Counted from the first letter of the stretch, positions 16,250-24,495 are shown. The stretch: DNA of 64,000 bases from JACVRW01 sp963850205 (GCA_963850205.1 CAWKKJ010000014.1:124001-188000), one strand, 5' to 3'. The notes: generated by a model not told the origin, from the sequence alone. Program-made: numbers and translations.

Positions 16250-17559
16250 CCGAGCGCGCACGCTTCGGTCCCTCCGGTCCGCTGCGCGGCACCTACGTGG
16301 CGCCGGCGGACAAGTCGATCTCTCACCGCGCCGCGCTGTTCGGGGCCATGTGCGACGAGCCGGTGAGCGTGAAGAACTACCTGGACGCTGCCGACACCCG
16401 CTCGACGCTCGAGGCGCTGCTCAAGCTGGGGGCCGGGGTGGAGGACCGCGGCGACGGGGGGCTGGTGATCCGCGGCGTGGGCCTGCACGCCCCCCTCGAG
16501 GCGACCGGCGGGCTGCTCGACGTCGGCAACGCGGGGACCCTGATGCGTCTCCTGCCGGGCTGGCTCGCCGGCCAGCCGGGCGGTGTCTGGACGCTCGACG
16601 GCGACGACTCGATTCGCAGGCGCCCGGTCGATCGGATCGCCGAGCCCCTCCGGGCGATGGGCGCCGACCTCGAGGCGCGCGACGGGCGCTTTCCGCCGCT
16701 GACCGTCCGCGGGACCGCGCTGAGCGGAATCGACTACGAGCTGCCGGTGGCCAGCGCCCAGGTGAAGTCCTGCCTGCTGCTGGCGGGGATGCTCGCGGCG
16801 GGCTCCACCACGCTGCGGGAGCCGGCGCCGAGCCGCGACCACACCGAGCGCATGCTGCGCCGGGCCCGTGTGCCGTTCGAGCGCGACGGGCTGACGCTCA
16901 CGGTCTCGCAGGTCGACGAGCTCGAGCTGGAGGAGATCGTCGTGCCCGGCGATCCCTCGTCGGCGGCCTTCGTCGTGACCGCGGCGACGCTGGTGCCCGG
17001 CTCGCGGGTGGTGGCCGAGGACGTGGGGCTGAACTGGACGCGCACCGGCTTCCTGCGGATCGCCCAGCGCATGGGGGCGGTGATCGTCGGCGACACCGAG
17101 GAGCCGGGGACCGTCGCCGACAGCGAGCCCACCGGCGAGCTGGACGTGGCCTCGGGACCGCTCGAGGCCACCGAGGTGGGGGCGGACGAGGTGCCGCTGG
17201 CGATCGACGAGCTGACGCTGGTGGCGCTGCTGGGCGCGTTCGCCGACGGCGAGACGGTGGTGCGCGACGCCGCCGAGTTGCGGGTCAAGGAGTCGGACCG
17301 CATCGAGGCGGTGGTCGACGGCCTGCGCGGCCTGGGAGCGGACGCCGAAGCCACCCCCGACGGGTTCGCCGTCCGGGGCGACGGCTCGCCGCTGCGCGGG
17401 GGCGTGATCGATGCGCGCGGCGACCACCGGATGGCCATGCTCGGCGCCGTGGCCGGCCTCGCGTCGGTCGAGGGGGTGGAGGTGGTGGGCATGGACGCCG
17501 CGGCCGTCTCCTACCCGGGCTTCGAGGGCGACCTGGGAGCCCTGCTCGGCCAGGACTGA
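16246..17559 (+). CDS. aroA: 3-phosphoshikimate 1-carboxyvinyltransferase (EPSP synthase)
   Basis: Sixth step of the shikimate pathway, joining phosphoenolpyruvate to shikimate 3-phosphate. The 437-residue protein has DKSISHRAALFG, SAQVKSCLLLAG, EPAPSRDHTERML and RVKESDRIEA. The phosphoenolpyruvate-loop motif reads GNAGTLMRLLPG (N95 to L102): the position of E. coli Pro101 is Leu102, as in class II (CP4-like) enzymes, while the glycine equivalent to Gly96 is retained. Together with DKSISHR this resembles the class II group, which is often less sensitive to glyphosate; sensitivity here is unknown. GTG start overlapping the tyrA stop. Confidence 0.96.
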   Translation: MTERARFGPSGPLRGTYVAPADKSISHRAALFGAMCDEPVSVKNYLDAADTRSTLEALLKLGAGVEDRGDGGLVIRGVGLHAPLEATGGLLDVGNAGTLMRLLPGWLAGQPGGVWTLDGDDSIRRRPVDRIAEPLRAMGADLEARDGRFPPLTVRGTALSGIDYELPVASAQVKSCLLLAGMLAAGSTTLREPAPSRDHTERMLRRARVPFERDGLTLTVSQVDELELEEIVVPGDPSSAAFVVTAATLVPGSRVVAEDVGLNWTRTGFLRIAQRMGAVIVGDTEEPGTVADSEPTGELDVASGPLEATEVGADEVPLAIDELTLVALLGAFADGETVVRDAAELRVKESDRIEAVVDGLRGLGADAEATPDGFAVRGDGSPLRGGVIDARGDHRMAMLGAVAGLASVEGVEVVGMDAAAVSYPGFEGDLGALLGQD

Positions 17560-17598
17560 CCCAGCTCGCGGAGGGGGTAGAAGGTCCGGCCGCGGCCG

Positions 17599-17604
17599 TA
17601 TCGT
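17599..17604 (+). promoter_or_regulatory. -10-like element (TATCGT) of the 17614 membrane gene
   Basis: TATCGT ends nine bases before the GTG at 17614, the same spacing as other leaderless-type -10 elements in this window. No -35 was recognised. Confidence 0.35.
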
Positions 17605-17613
17605 TGGCGGCCG

Positions 17614-17985
17614 GTGTACGACGCGCTGCTCTTCCTCCACGTACTGGCTGCGTTCCTGCTGGGCGTCACCGCGGTCACCTACAGCGCGGCCGCGCTCGGG
17701 GCCACCGCCGGCGGGCCGGCGCTGCGGGTGGCCGACGTGTGCTGGAACGTCGGCGGGCTGGGCACGCTGATCCTGGGGATCTGGCTCGCGCTGGACGTGG
17801 ACGGCTACGAGGTCTGGGACGGCTGGATCCTGGGCGCGATCGCGCTCTGGGTGGTCGCGACGGGAACCGGCTCGGTGGCCCAGGCCGAGATGCGCAGAGG
17901 CGGCAGTCCGGCGCTCATGCACTGGCTGCGCACCCTGGCCGTGATCGGGTTGCTGGTGCTGATGGTCTGGAAGCCGGGCGCATGA
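17614..17985 (+). CDS. small membrane protein, four predicted helices
   Basis: A 123-residue hydrophobic protein with about four membrane segments, opening YDALLFLHVLAAFLLGVTAVTYS. The pattern LFLHVLxA near the N-terminus is shared with the next gene, so the two look like diverged paralogues, resembling DUF2269/CopD-type small membrane proteins. GTG start; its stop overlaps the downstream start (ATGA), so the pair is cotranslated and may form a heteromer. Function unknown. Confidence 0.72.
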   Translation: MYDALLFLHVLAAFLLGVTAVTYSAAALGATAGGPALRVADVCWNVGGLGTLILGIWLALDVDGYEVWDGWILGAIALWVVATGTGSVAQAEMRRGGSPALMHWLRTLAVIGLLVLMVWKPGA

Positions 17986-18443
17986 CCCCGCTCGCGGCGA
18001 TCCGGCCCGACGCGTGGAACCTGCCCCTGTTCCTCCACGTCCTCTCCGCCATGGTGCTGGTGGGTGCGGTGGTGCTGGTGGCAGCGTCGCTGGCCGGCTC
18101 GGCGCGAAACGGCTCGGCGGCGGCCGTCCGCCTCGGGTTTCGCAGCCTGCTGCTGGCCGCGCTGCCCGCCTGGCTGGTCATGCGGGTCAGCGCCCAGTGG
18201 CTGGCCTCGGAGCAGAACCTGGACGAGGAGGCGCCCGGCTGGGTGGACATCGGCTTCATCACGTCCGAGTCCACGCTGCTGCTGCTGATCGCCGCCACGG
18301 TCTGCGCCGGGGTGGCGGCCCGCCGGGCCGGCCGCGGCGCCGAACCCGGCCGCGGGCTCAGCCGCGCCGTGGTGGTGCTGATGGGGATCGCGCTGGTGGC
18401 CTACCTCGTCGTGATCTGGGCGATGACCACCAAGCCGTCGTAG
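17982..18443 (+). CDS. small membrane protein, paralogue of the preceding gene
   Basis: A 153-residue protein with about four hydrophobic segments. The first (NLPLFLHVLSAMVLVGAVVLVAA) repeats the LFLHVLxA pattern of the upstream gene. A conserved-looking loop (SEQNLDEEAPGWVDIGF) follows the second segment. It starts inside the end of the previous gene (ATGA overlap) and ends 29 bases before cmk. Not recognised beyond general DUF2269/CopD-like topology. Confidence 0.7.
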   Translation: MTPLAAIRPDAWNLPLFLHVLSAMVLVGAVVLVAASLAGSARNGSAAAVRLGFRSLLLAALPAWLVMRVSAQWLASEQNLDEEAPGWVDIGFITSESTLLLLIAATVCAGVAARRAGRGAEPGRGLSRAVVVLMGIALVAYLVVIWAMTTKPS

Positions 18444-18457
18444 CCGGGCGTCCGCTG

Positions 18458-18463
18458 TAGCCT
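18458..18463 (+). promoter_or_regulatory. -10 element of cmk (TAGCCT), leaderless type
   Basis: TAGCCT ends nine bases before the cmk ATG at 18473 with no Shine-Dalgarno between. Confidence 0.5.
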
Positions 18464-18472
18464 CAGGCCGCC

Positions 18473-19081
18473 ATGGTGGTCGCAATCGACGGTCCCGCCG
18501 GCGCGGGCAAGAGCACCATCGCGCGCGCCGCCGCGCGTGCGCTGGGCTTCTCGTACCTCGACTCGGGGGCGATGTACCGCGCCGCGGCGCTGGCCGCGCT
18601 GGAGCGGGGCGGGGCGGCTTCGGAGGCAGCCGCGGGAGCGGAGATCGTCCTGGGCGAGCGCGTGCTGCTGGACGGACGCGACGTGACGGAGGCCATACGC
18701 GCGCCCGAGGTCTCGGAGGCGGCCTCCAGGGTGGCGGCCAATCCCCGGGTGAGGGAGGCGCTGGTGCCCAAGCAGCGCGCGCTGCTGGCCTACGGGGACT
18801 GGGTGGCCGAGGGCCGCGACATCGGGACCGTCGTCGTTCCGGACGCCGCGCTGAAGGTCTTCCTCACCGCCACCCCCGAGGAGCGCGCCCGGCGGCGGGC
18901 CGCCGAGCTGGGGGCCGACATGGAGACCGTGCTGCGCGACCAGGCGCTGCGAGACGCCCAGGACAGCGGCCGCGAGCACTCGCCCCTTGTGCGCGCGCCG
19001 GACGCGGTCGAGCTGGACACCACCGGGCTCAGCGTGGACGAGGTGGTGGCGGCCATCGTGGCGCTCATCGAGGCGCGATGA
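18473..19081 (+). CDS. cmk: cytidylate kinase
   Basis: Phosphorylates CMP and dCMP to the diphosphates. The P-loop is GPAGAGKST near residue 7, followed by YLDSGAMYRAAALAAL (nucleotide-monophosphate-binding), VAEGRDIGTVVVPDA and the LTATPEERARRRAAE lid. At 202 residues it is slightly shorter than the usual ~220 because the NMP insert is compact. Its ATGA end overlaps der, the conserved cmk-der pair of Gram-positives. Confidence 0.96.
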   Translation: MVVAIDGPAGAGKSTIARAAARALGFSYLDSGAMYRAAALAALERGGAASEAAAGAEIVLGERVLLDGRDVTEAIRAPEVSEAASRVAANPRVREALVPKQRALLAYGDWVAEGRDIGTVVVPDAALKVFLTATPEERARRRAAELGADMETVLRDQALRDAQDSGREHSPLVRAPDAVELDTTGLSVDEVVAAIVALIEAR

Positions 19082-20379
19082 GCCGCCCCAGCGTCGCCGT
19101 CGTCGGCTACCCCAACGTCGGCAAGTCCACGCTGGTGAACCGGCTGTCGGGCACCCGCGAGGCGGTGGTGCACGAACAGGCCGGGGTCACCCGCGACCGC
19201 AAGGAGATCGAGGCCGACTGGAACGGCGTGAGCTTCACGCTGGTGGACACCGGCGGCGTCGACCTGGCCGAGGAGGGCGAGCTGTCCGAGGCCGTGCGCC
19301 GCCAGGCCCGGGCGGCGGTGGCCGAGGCCGACCTGGCCCTGCTGGTGGTGGACGCCCGCAGCGGGCTGCGGCCCGGCGACGCTGAGCTCGCGGGGGAGCT
19401 GCGCGGGGGCACTGTGCCGGTGATCGTGGCCGCCAACAAGGTGGACGACGCCCGCCAGTCGGGCCTGGCGGCCGAGTTCTACGGTCTCGGGCTGGGGGAC
19501 CCGGTGGCGGTGTCGGCCACCCAGGGCCTGGGCACCGGCGACCTGCTCGACCTGGTGGTGGAGCGGCTGCCGCACACGGCGGCCGCCGCCGACGAGGCCA
19601 CCCGTCTGGCGCTCATCGGCCGCCCGAACGTGGGCAAGTCGTCGCTGCTCAACCGCCTCTTGGGCGAGGAGCGGACCATCGTCACCCCGGTGGCGGGAAC
19701 CACGCGGGACTCGATCGACACCCGCGTGGAGCTCGACGGCCGGGAGCTGGTGCTGGTGGACACCGCGGGCCTGCGCCGCCGCACCAAGGTGGCCGGCAGC
19801 GTCGACTACTACGCCCAGCTGCGCTCCGAGCGAGCTGCGGAGCGGGCGGCCGTGGCCATCGTGGTCTGCGACGCCACCGAGGGCGTGACCAGCGACGACT
19901 TCCGGGTGGCCGAGATGGCGATGCAGAAGAAGTGCGCCACGGTGATCGCCCTCAACAAGTGGGACGTCACCGATACCGACCTGGAGGACGCCAAGGCCCG
20001 GGTCACGCGCAAGCTGCGCCAGCGCCCCCAGGTGATGGCGGTCTCGGCCAAGACGAGCCGGGGGCTCAAGCGCCTGGTGGCCGAGGCCCTCTCGCTCGCC
20101 GACCGTTCCGACCAGCGGATCCAGACCGCCGACCTGAACCGCTTCCTCTCGGACCTCCAGGCCACCCGCGAGCCCCCCGCCGTGGGCGGCCGGCGCCTGC
20201 GCCTGTACTACATGGCCCAGTTCGAGACCTCGCCCCCCCGCTTCGCGGTCCAGGTCAACCACCGCGGCCGGGTCACCCGCGACTACGCCTTCTTCCTCGA
20301 GAACCGGCTGCGCGATCGCTACGGCCTCCAGGGGGTGCCGCTGGTGATCGACTTCAAGACCGCCCGCGGCCGGTCGTGA
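19078..20379 (+). CDS. der: GTPase Der (EngA), ribosome biogenesis
   Basis: Tandem-GTPase assembly factor of the 50S subunit. Two G domains are visible: GYPNVGKSTL with DTGGVDL and NKVD in the first half, and GRPNVGKSSL with DTAGLRR and NKWD in the second, then the C-terminal KH-like domain (TSPPRFAVQVNHRGRV). Length 433 is normal. Overlaps cmk upstream (ATGA) and a HAD phosphatase downstream (GTGA). Confidence 0.97.
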   Translation: MSRPSVAVVGYPNVGKSTLVNRLSGTREAVVHEQAGVTRDRKEIEADWNGVSFTLVDTGGVDLAEEGELSEAVRRQARAAVAEADLALLVVDARSGLRPGDAELAGELRGGTVPVIVAANKVDDARQSGLAAEFYGLGLGDPVAVSATQGLGTGDLLDLVVERLPHTAAAADEATRLALIGRPNVGKSSLLNRLLGEERTIVTPVAGTTRDSIDTRVELDGRELVLVDTAGLRRRTKVAGSVDYYAQLRSERAAERAAVAIVVCDATEGVTSDDFRVAEMAMQKKCATVIALNKWDVTDTDLEDAKARVTRKLRQRPQVMAVSAKTSRGLKRLVAEALSLADRSDQRIQTADLNRFLSDLQATREPPAVGGRRLRLYYMAQFETSPPRFAVQVNHRGRVTRDYAFFLENRLRDRYGLQGVPLVIDFKTARGRS

Positions 20380-21032
20380 CCGGCCGCGCCCTCATCTTCG
20401 ACCTCGACGGCGTGCTGCTCGACTCCGAGCAGGTCTGGAACGAGGCCAAGGAGGAGCTCACGCGCGAGAGCGGCGGCGCCTGGAGAGACGAGGCGCCCCG
20501 GCGCATGATGGGCATGAGCTCGCCCGAGTGGTCCGACTACCTGCGCGACGAATTGGGAGTGCCGATGGACAGCGAGGCCATCAGCGCGGAGGTGGTGAGC
20601 CGGATGGAGGCCATCTACCGCGAGCGGCTGCCCCTGATCGAGGGCGCGCCCGAGGCGGTGAAGCGAATGGCCGCGGCGGTGCCCCTGGGCCTCGCCTCCT
20701 CCGCGAACCGGGAGATCATCGACCTGTTCCTGGAGCTCTCGGACCTCGAGCGCCACTTCGCCGACAGCATCTCGTCCGAGGAGGTCGCCCGGGGCAAGCC
20801 CGCGCCCGACGTGTACCTGGAAGCGGCCCGGCGCCTGGACGCGGACCCGGCGCAGAGCGTCGCGGTCGAGGACTCGGAGAGCGGCATCCGCGCCGCGCAC
20901 GCTGCTGGCATGCGGGTGCTCGCGCTGCCGAACCCGCACTACCCGCCGGAGCCCGAGGCGCTTGCCCAGGCCGACGACGTGCTGGACTCCCTCGCCGACC
21001 TGACGCCCGAGCGCGCCTTCGGCCGCCTGTGA
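20376..21032 (+). CDS. HAD-superfamily hydrolase, beta-phosphoglucomutase-like
   Basis: A 218-residue HAD phosphatase. Motif I is FDLDGVLLDSE with the nucleophilic aspartate, motif II is LASSANRE, the lysine of motif III lies in RGKPAPDVY, and motif IV is VEDSESGIRAA. The helical cap between motifs I and II is the small alpha cap of the beta-PGM/GPH group. It starts as GTGA inside the der stop, so it is the last gene of the cmk-der unit. The substrate (sugar phosphate or phosphoglycolate) cannot be told. Confidence 0.9.
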   Translation: MTGRALIFDLDGVLLDSEQVWNEAKEELTRESGGAWRDEAPRRMMGMSSPEWSDYLRDELGVPMDSEAISAEVVSRMEAIYRERLPLIEGAPEAVKRMAAAVPLGLASSANREIIDLFLELSDLERHFADSISSEEVARGKPAPDVYLEAARRLDADPAQSVAVEDSESGIRAAHAAGMRVLALPNPHYPPEPEALAQADDVLDSLADLTPERAFGRL

Positions 21033-21239
21033 CCTGAGGCGTCATTCGGCGCACGTTCCCGGCGTCTGGACCGGCCTGGCGCCACTCGGAAATCATCGCG
21101 CCTCGACGTCTGGCAGCCGGTCGATCGCCTGGCGTGCGCAGCAGTCGCAGACGCGGCATCGCCACCGCGAGCCGCCGCCATCAACGATCCGGCGGCGTGC
21201 CGGAGGCGGATCCCGCACCTTGACGGAGATCTCCAGCCG

Positions 21240-21977
21240 CTAGGGCCGATCATCCGCGTCGACGCGCCCGCGGGCCGACGGCGGCGGATCGTCGAACTCG
21301 TCGTGGCGGCGAAACCAGAACGACCCCGGCGCCCGCGGCCAGCCCTCCGGCAGGTCCTCCTCATCGGACTGCCCGCCGTAGGGGGTCAAGGACCACAAGC
21401 TCCAGAGGCTGCCGATCCATTGGACCATCGCTCCGTGCTGCAGGAAGTAGGTGCGGTAGACGTCGCTGCCGTCGCGCAGGAAGACGTTGAAGCCGAACCA
21501 CTCGTCGACCCCGAAGTCAGCCGAGAAGCGCTCGCTGCCGATCGTGTACCAGGGCACGTCCGTCCAATTCATGCGCTCGGCGTAGCGGCGGAGGTTCGCC
21601 TGAGGTGCCGACGACGCCATCGCGAAGGTGATGTCGCGAGCATGCAGGAGGCCGAGCTCGGGGATGCCGTCGGCGACCGAGGAACAGCCCACGCACCCGG
21701 CGTCGTCACCCTCCTCGAAGAAGAACCGGTAGAGGATCAGCTGGCTGCGCCCGTCGAACAGCTCGGGCAGCGACCGCCGCCCGTGAGGGCCCTCGAACGT
21801 GTAGTCGTGCTCCACCCGCACCATCGGCATGCGCTTCCGAGCGGCGGCGAGCTCGTGCATCGCGGCGGCGACGGTCTGCTCGCGCTCGAGCAGGGCCGTC
21901 AGCGCCGCGTCCCACTCGGTCTGGCTGACGACAGGCGGACGAGCGAGAGTCGGCTCGGTTTCCCCATGCTTCGGCAT
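21240..21977 (-). CDS. DUF899 thioredoxin-like protein
   Basis: A 245-residue DUF899 family member with a thioredoxin-like fold. The CxxC-type pair is in DDAGCVGCSSVADG, and the C-terminus has the typical YFLQHGAMVQWIGSLWSLWSLTPYG. The ATG at 21977 is chosen because AGGAG lies eight bases upstream and the preceding in-frame sequence is arginine-rich and not protein-like. Base usage upstream is noticeably less GC-rich than in the housekeeping blocks, which fits an accessory gene. A redox function is inferred only from the fold. Confidence 0.85.
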   Translation of the reverse strand: MPKHGETEPTLARPPVVSQTEWDAALTALLEREQTVAAAMHELAAARKRMPMVRVEHDYTFEGPHGRRSLPELFDGRSQLILYRFFFEEGDDAGCVGCSSVADGIPELGLLHARDITFAMASSAPQANLRRYAERMNWTDVPWYTIGSERFSADFGVDEWFGFNVFLRDGSDVYRTYFLQHGAMVQWIGSLWSLWSLTPYGGQSDEEDLPEGWPRAPGSFWFRRHDEFDDPPPSARGRVDADDRP

Positions 21978-22261
21978 CGTGGTCTCCTGGTGTCGTGGGC
22001 CGCGCCTGTCGAGGCCCTTCACCTCGTGAGCGGAGCCGGCCGGGCCTTCTCGACATCGAATCACACATCCAACGCCCAGATCATCGCGTAGCGGGAAACC
22101 GCTTGCGGGCATTTGTCCTGTAAACCGGCGCCTTCTGCGCCGATCACAGCGCGGAGTGCCTCGCAAGACCCGCATTCGCCTCCCCTCCGGATGGTCGCGG
22201 CGGTGGCGGCGGGGCACTGCCCGGCAGTAGGGTCGCGACCACCTGAAAAGAGGAGAAAGGG

Positions 22262-22561
22262 ATGCCCAGGTACATCGTCCTCGTTGACTGGACTGAGCAG
22301 GGTGTGGAGGCGGTCGAGCAGACCGTCGATCGCCTGGAGAACGGGCGCGCGCTCGCCGAGAACTTCGGCTGCAAGCTCGAGCACGCCTGGTGGACCCAGG
22401 GGAGTCACGACATGGTGAGCGTCATCGACGCGGCAGACGAGCAGGCGATGGTTGCCTACATGCTGGCCGTGACGCGGTTGGGCAATCTCCGCGCAACGAC
22501 GTTGCGCGCCTGGAACGCCGACGAGATGCGCGAGATCGTCGGCCGGCTGCCGCAGTCGTAG
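22262..22561 (+). CDS. GYD-domain protein
   Basis: A 99-residue single-domain protein of the GYD family (dimeric alpha-beta fold), with YIVLVDWTEQGVEAV at the start and YMLAVTRLGNLRATTLRAW near the end. A strong purine-rich Shine-Dalgarno (AAGAGGAGAAAGGG) directly precedes the ATG, in contrast to the leaderless-looking housekeeping genes. Stands alone between DUF899 and tryptophanase. The biochemical role of the family is not established. Confidence 0.85.
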   Translation: MPRYIVLVDWTEQGVEAVEQTVDRLENGRALAENFGCKLEHAWWTQGSHDMVSVIDAADEQAMVAYMLAVTRLGNLRATTLRAWNADEMREIVGRLPQS

Positions 22562-22656
22562 CGAACGACCGGCGCTCTGCCGCCGAGGCCGTTGCCGGCC
22601 AGTCGCCCGTGAACGCCTGAGCGGGGCGCCGTCGGAGGTCCGGCCGGGCGTGCCGA

Positions 22657-22803
22657 TCAGCGTGCGCAGACGGCGAGGACCTGCAGGGTCACGCGCTCGC
22701 GGTCGCCCACCGTCCGGCCCGTGCTCACGCTCGCCCGGACGCGCTGGCCGCGCCTGCGGTGCGTCACGGTGACACCGGCTGAGCAAACCGCCCGCAAACG
22801 CTA
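22657..22803 (-). other. possible C-terminal coding remnant (~47 codons)
   Basis: On the minus strand this spacer reads as a protein-like C-terminus, GVTVTHRRRGQRVRASVS then TGRTVGDRERVTLQVLAVC, ending at a TGA (22657-22659). It has no clear start; an in-frame TAG lies at its 5' side. It could be a fragment of a secreted protein or chance in GC-rich DNA. No family was recognised. Confidence 0.25.
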
Positions 22804-22847
22804 CGTGACCACCCGCGGCAGCACGACCTCCGCCGCCATAGCTGACG

Positions 22848-24209
22848 CTAGATCGCCTCGAAACGGGCGGTGAAGTGCCGCAGCCGCGGCGGCTCGTCGG
22901 CGATCCGCAGGCCGCGCAGGTCCTCCGCCCCTTCCGCCACGCTGCGGCAGACCTCGATCACGTAGTCGATGTGCGACTGCGTGTACGTGCGGCGCGGGAT
23001 GGCCAGGCGCACGAGGTCCATCGCCGCGGGCTCCTCCGATCCGTCGGGCCGGCGGCCGAACATGACCGTGCCGATCTCGCAGCCGCGGATGCCGCCGGCC
23101 CGGTAGAGCGCCACCGCCAGCGCCTGCCCGGGGTACTCGAGCGGCGGGATGTGGCCGAGCAGCGCGCGGGCGTCGATGTACACCGCGTGACCGCCCACCG
23201 GGAGGACCACCGGGATGCCCGATCCGTTGAGCGCCTCGCCCAGATACTCGGTGGAGCGCACCCGATAGCGCAGGTAGTCCTCGTCCACCGCCTCGACGAG
23301 GCCCTGCGCGAGCGCCTCCATGTCCCGGCCGGCCATGCCGCCGTAGGTGGGAAAGCCCTCGGTGAGGATGAGCAGGTTCCGGCACTCCTCGGCCAGCGCC
23401 GGGTCGTCCATCGCAAGCCACCCGCCGATGTTGCCCAGCGGGTCCTTCTTCGCCGACATGGTCATCCCGTCGGCCAGCCCCGCCATCTCCCGCACGATGT
23501 CGGCCACCGGAGCGTCGCCGTAGCCCGCCTCCCGGCTCTTGACGAACCAGGCGTTCTCGGCGAAGCGGCAGGCGTCCAGGAACAGCGGCACGTCGCCACA
23601 GGCCGCGCGTACCTCGCGCAGGTTCGCCATCGACACCGGCTGGCCGCCGCCCGAGTTGTTGGTCACGGTGACGAACACCACGGGCACTTCGCGCTCGGCC
23701 AGCACCCGCTTCAGCGCGTCGACGTCCATGTTGCCCTTGAACGGATGCCGCGAGGAGGGCACGTGCGCCTCGGGCACGGGGATGTCGAGCGCCTCGGCGC
23801 CGCTGTACTCGACGTTCGCGCGCGTGGTGTCGAAATGGGTGTTGTTGGGGATGACCTTGTCCGCTCCCGCGAGCGCGCTGAACAGGATCTTCTCCGCCGC
23901 CCGCCCCTGGTGGGTGGGGATCACGTGCTCGAAGGGAAACAGCTCCTGCACGGCGTCGCGGAAGCGAAACCAGGAGGGTGAGCCGGCGTAGCTCTCGTCG
24001 CCCCGCTGCAACCCCGCCCATTGCTCGGAGGACATCGACCCGGTGCCGGAGTCGGTCAACAGGTCGATCAGCACGCGCTCGGCGGGCAGCCGGAACAGGT
24101 TCCAGCCCGCGCGCTCGAGCTCGGTCTCCCGCTCCGCCTGGGTGGTGAGCCGGATCGGCTCCACGGCGTGGATGCGAAACGGCTCGATGATGGTCTGCCA
24201 GGAGTCCAT
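22848..24209 (-). CDS. tnaA: beta-eliminating lyase, probable tryptophanase
   Basis: PLP enzyme of the tryptophanase/tyrosine phenol-lyase family (453 residues). The cofactor lysine is K255 in MSAKKDPLGNIGG. Two specificity positions match tryptophanase: Asp127 in HFDTTR (E. coli TnaA has Asp, tyrosine phenol-lyase has Thr124) and Ile379 in GCEIGT (tyrosine phenol-lyase has Arg381). So cleavage of Trp to indole, pyruvate and ammonia is the better call. The residues after the lysine (DPLGN) differ from both E. coli TnaA (DAMVP) and Citrobacter TPL (DCLVN). GGGAG lies about eight bases before the ATG. No tnaB permease or TnaC-like leader was seen. Stands alone, divergent from metK. Confidence 0.87.
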   Translation of the reverse strand: MDSWQTIIEPFRIHAVEPIRLTTQAERETELERAGWNLFRLPAERVLIDLLTDSGTGSMSSEQWAGLQRGDESYAGSPSWFRFRDAVQELFPFEHVIPTHQGRAAEKILFSALAGADKVIPNNTHFDTTRANVEYSGAEALDIPVPEAHVPSSRHPFKGNMDVDALKRVLAEREVPVVFVTVTNNSGGGQPVSMANLREVRAACGDVPLFLDACRFAENAWFVKSREAGYGDAPVADIVREMAGLADGMTMSAKKDPLGNIGGWLAMDDPALAEECRNLLILTEGFPTYGGMAGRDMEALAQGLVEAVDEDYLRYRVRSTEYLGEALNGSGIPVVLPVGGHAVYIDARALLGHIPPLEYPGQALAVALYRAGGIRGCEIGTVMFGRRPDGSEEPAAMDLVRLAIPRRTYTQSHIDYVIEVCRSVAEGAEDLRGLRIADEPPRLRHFTARFEAI

Positions 24210-24321
24210 GCCGCGAAGTCTCCCTGCCGGCGGCTCGATGCGCGAGAATGGGGGTCGTCATGACCCCGGTCCTGACGGCTGAGCCCGACACCGGGCTCGC
24301 CCCGCCGCAGAGGCCGGGCCG

Positions 24322-24482
24322 CTCATCTCCTTGCTGGCCTATGCAGCGACCCACCCCCGGAGCCGCTCTCGGAGCTCGAGGCGGTCTGGATCAGCTACGA
24401 CGTGCGTGGCATGCGCCACCAGCAGCGAGTCCCGCTGGCCGATCCGCCGGCTGTGAGCTGCGGCCGGGCCGCGGGCCGCTAG
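24322..24482 (+). other. possible frameshifted coding remnant before metK
   Basis: Two in-register pieces read as protein-like sequence: EAGPLISLLAYAATHP and, after a one-base shift in the C5 run near 24353-24357, PEPLSELEAVWISYDVRGMR continuing to a TAG at 24480-24482. Adding one C would join them. No start codon or family is recognisable. It may be the tail of a decayed gene; the TAG also forms the first half of the metK -10. Confidence 0.25.
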
Positions 24483-24485
24483 CCT
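24480..24485 (+). promoter_or_regulatory. -10 element of metK (TAGCCT), leaderless type
   Basis: TAGCCT ends ten bases before the metK ATG at 24496 and no Shine-Dalgarno intervenes. No SAM riboswitch was recognised in the 286-base spacer. Confidence 0.5.
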
Positions 24486-24495
24486 TCCCCGCCTC

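Noticed and set aside
22848..24209. Tyrosine phenol-lyase
   Set aside because: The Thr124 and Arg381 positions of that enzyme are Asp127 and Ile379 here, matching tryptophanase.
24210..24261. Leader peptide for tryptophanase (ATG at 24261, minus strand)
   Set aside because: The frame runs on through the gene without a stop and contains no Trp before the tryptophanase start.
24480..24495. SAM riboswitch before metK
   Set aside because: The 286-base spacer shows no conserved SAM-riboswitch core that I can recognise, and a -10 element directly before the ATG leaves no room for a 5' leader.
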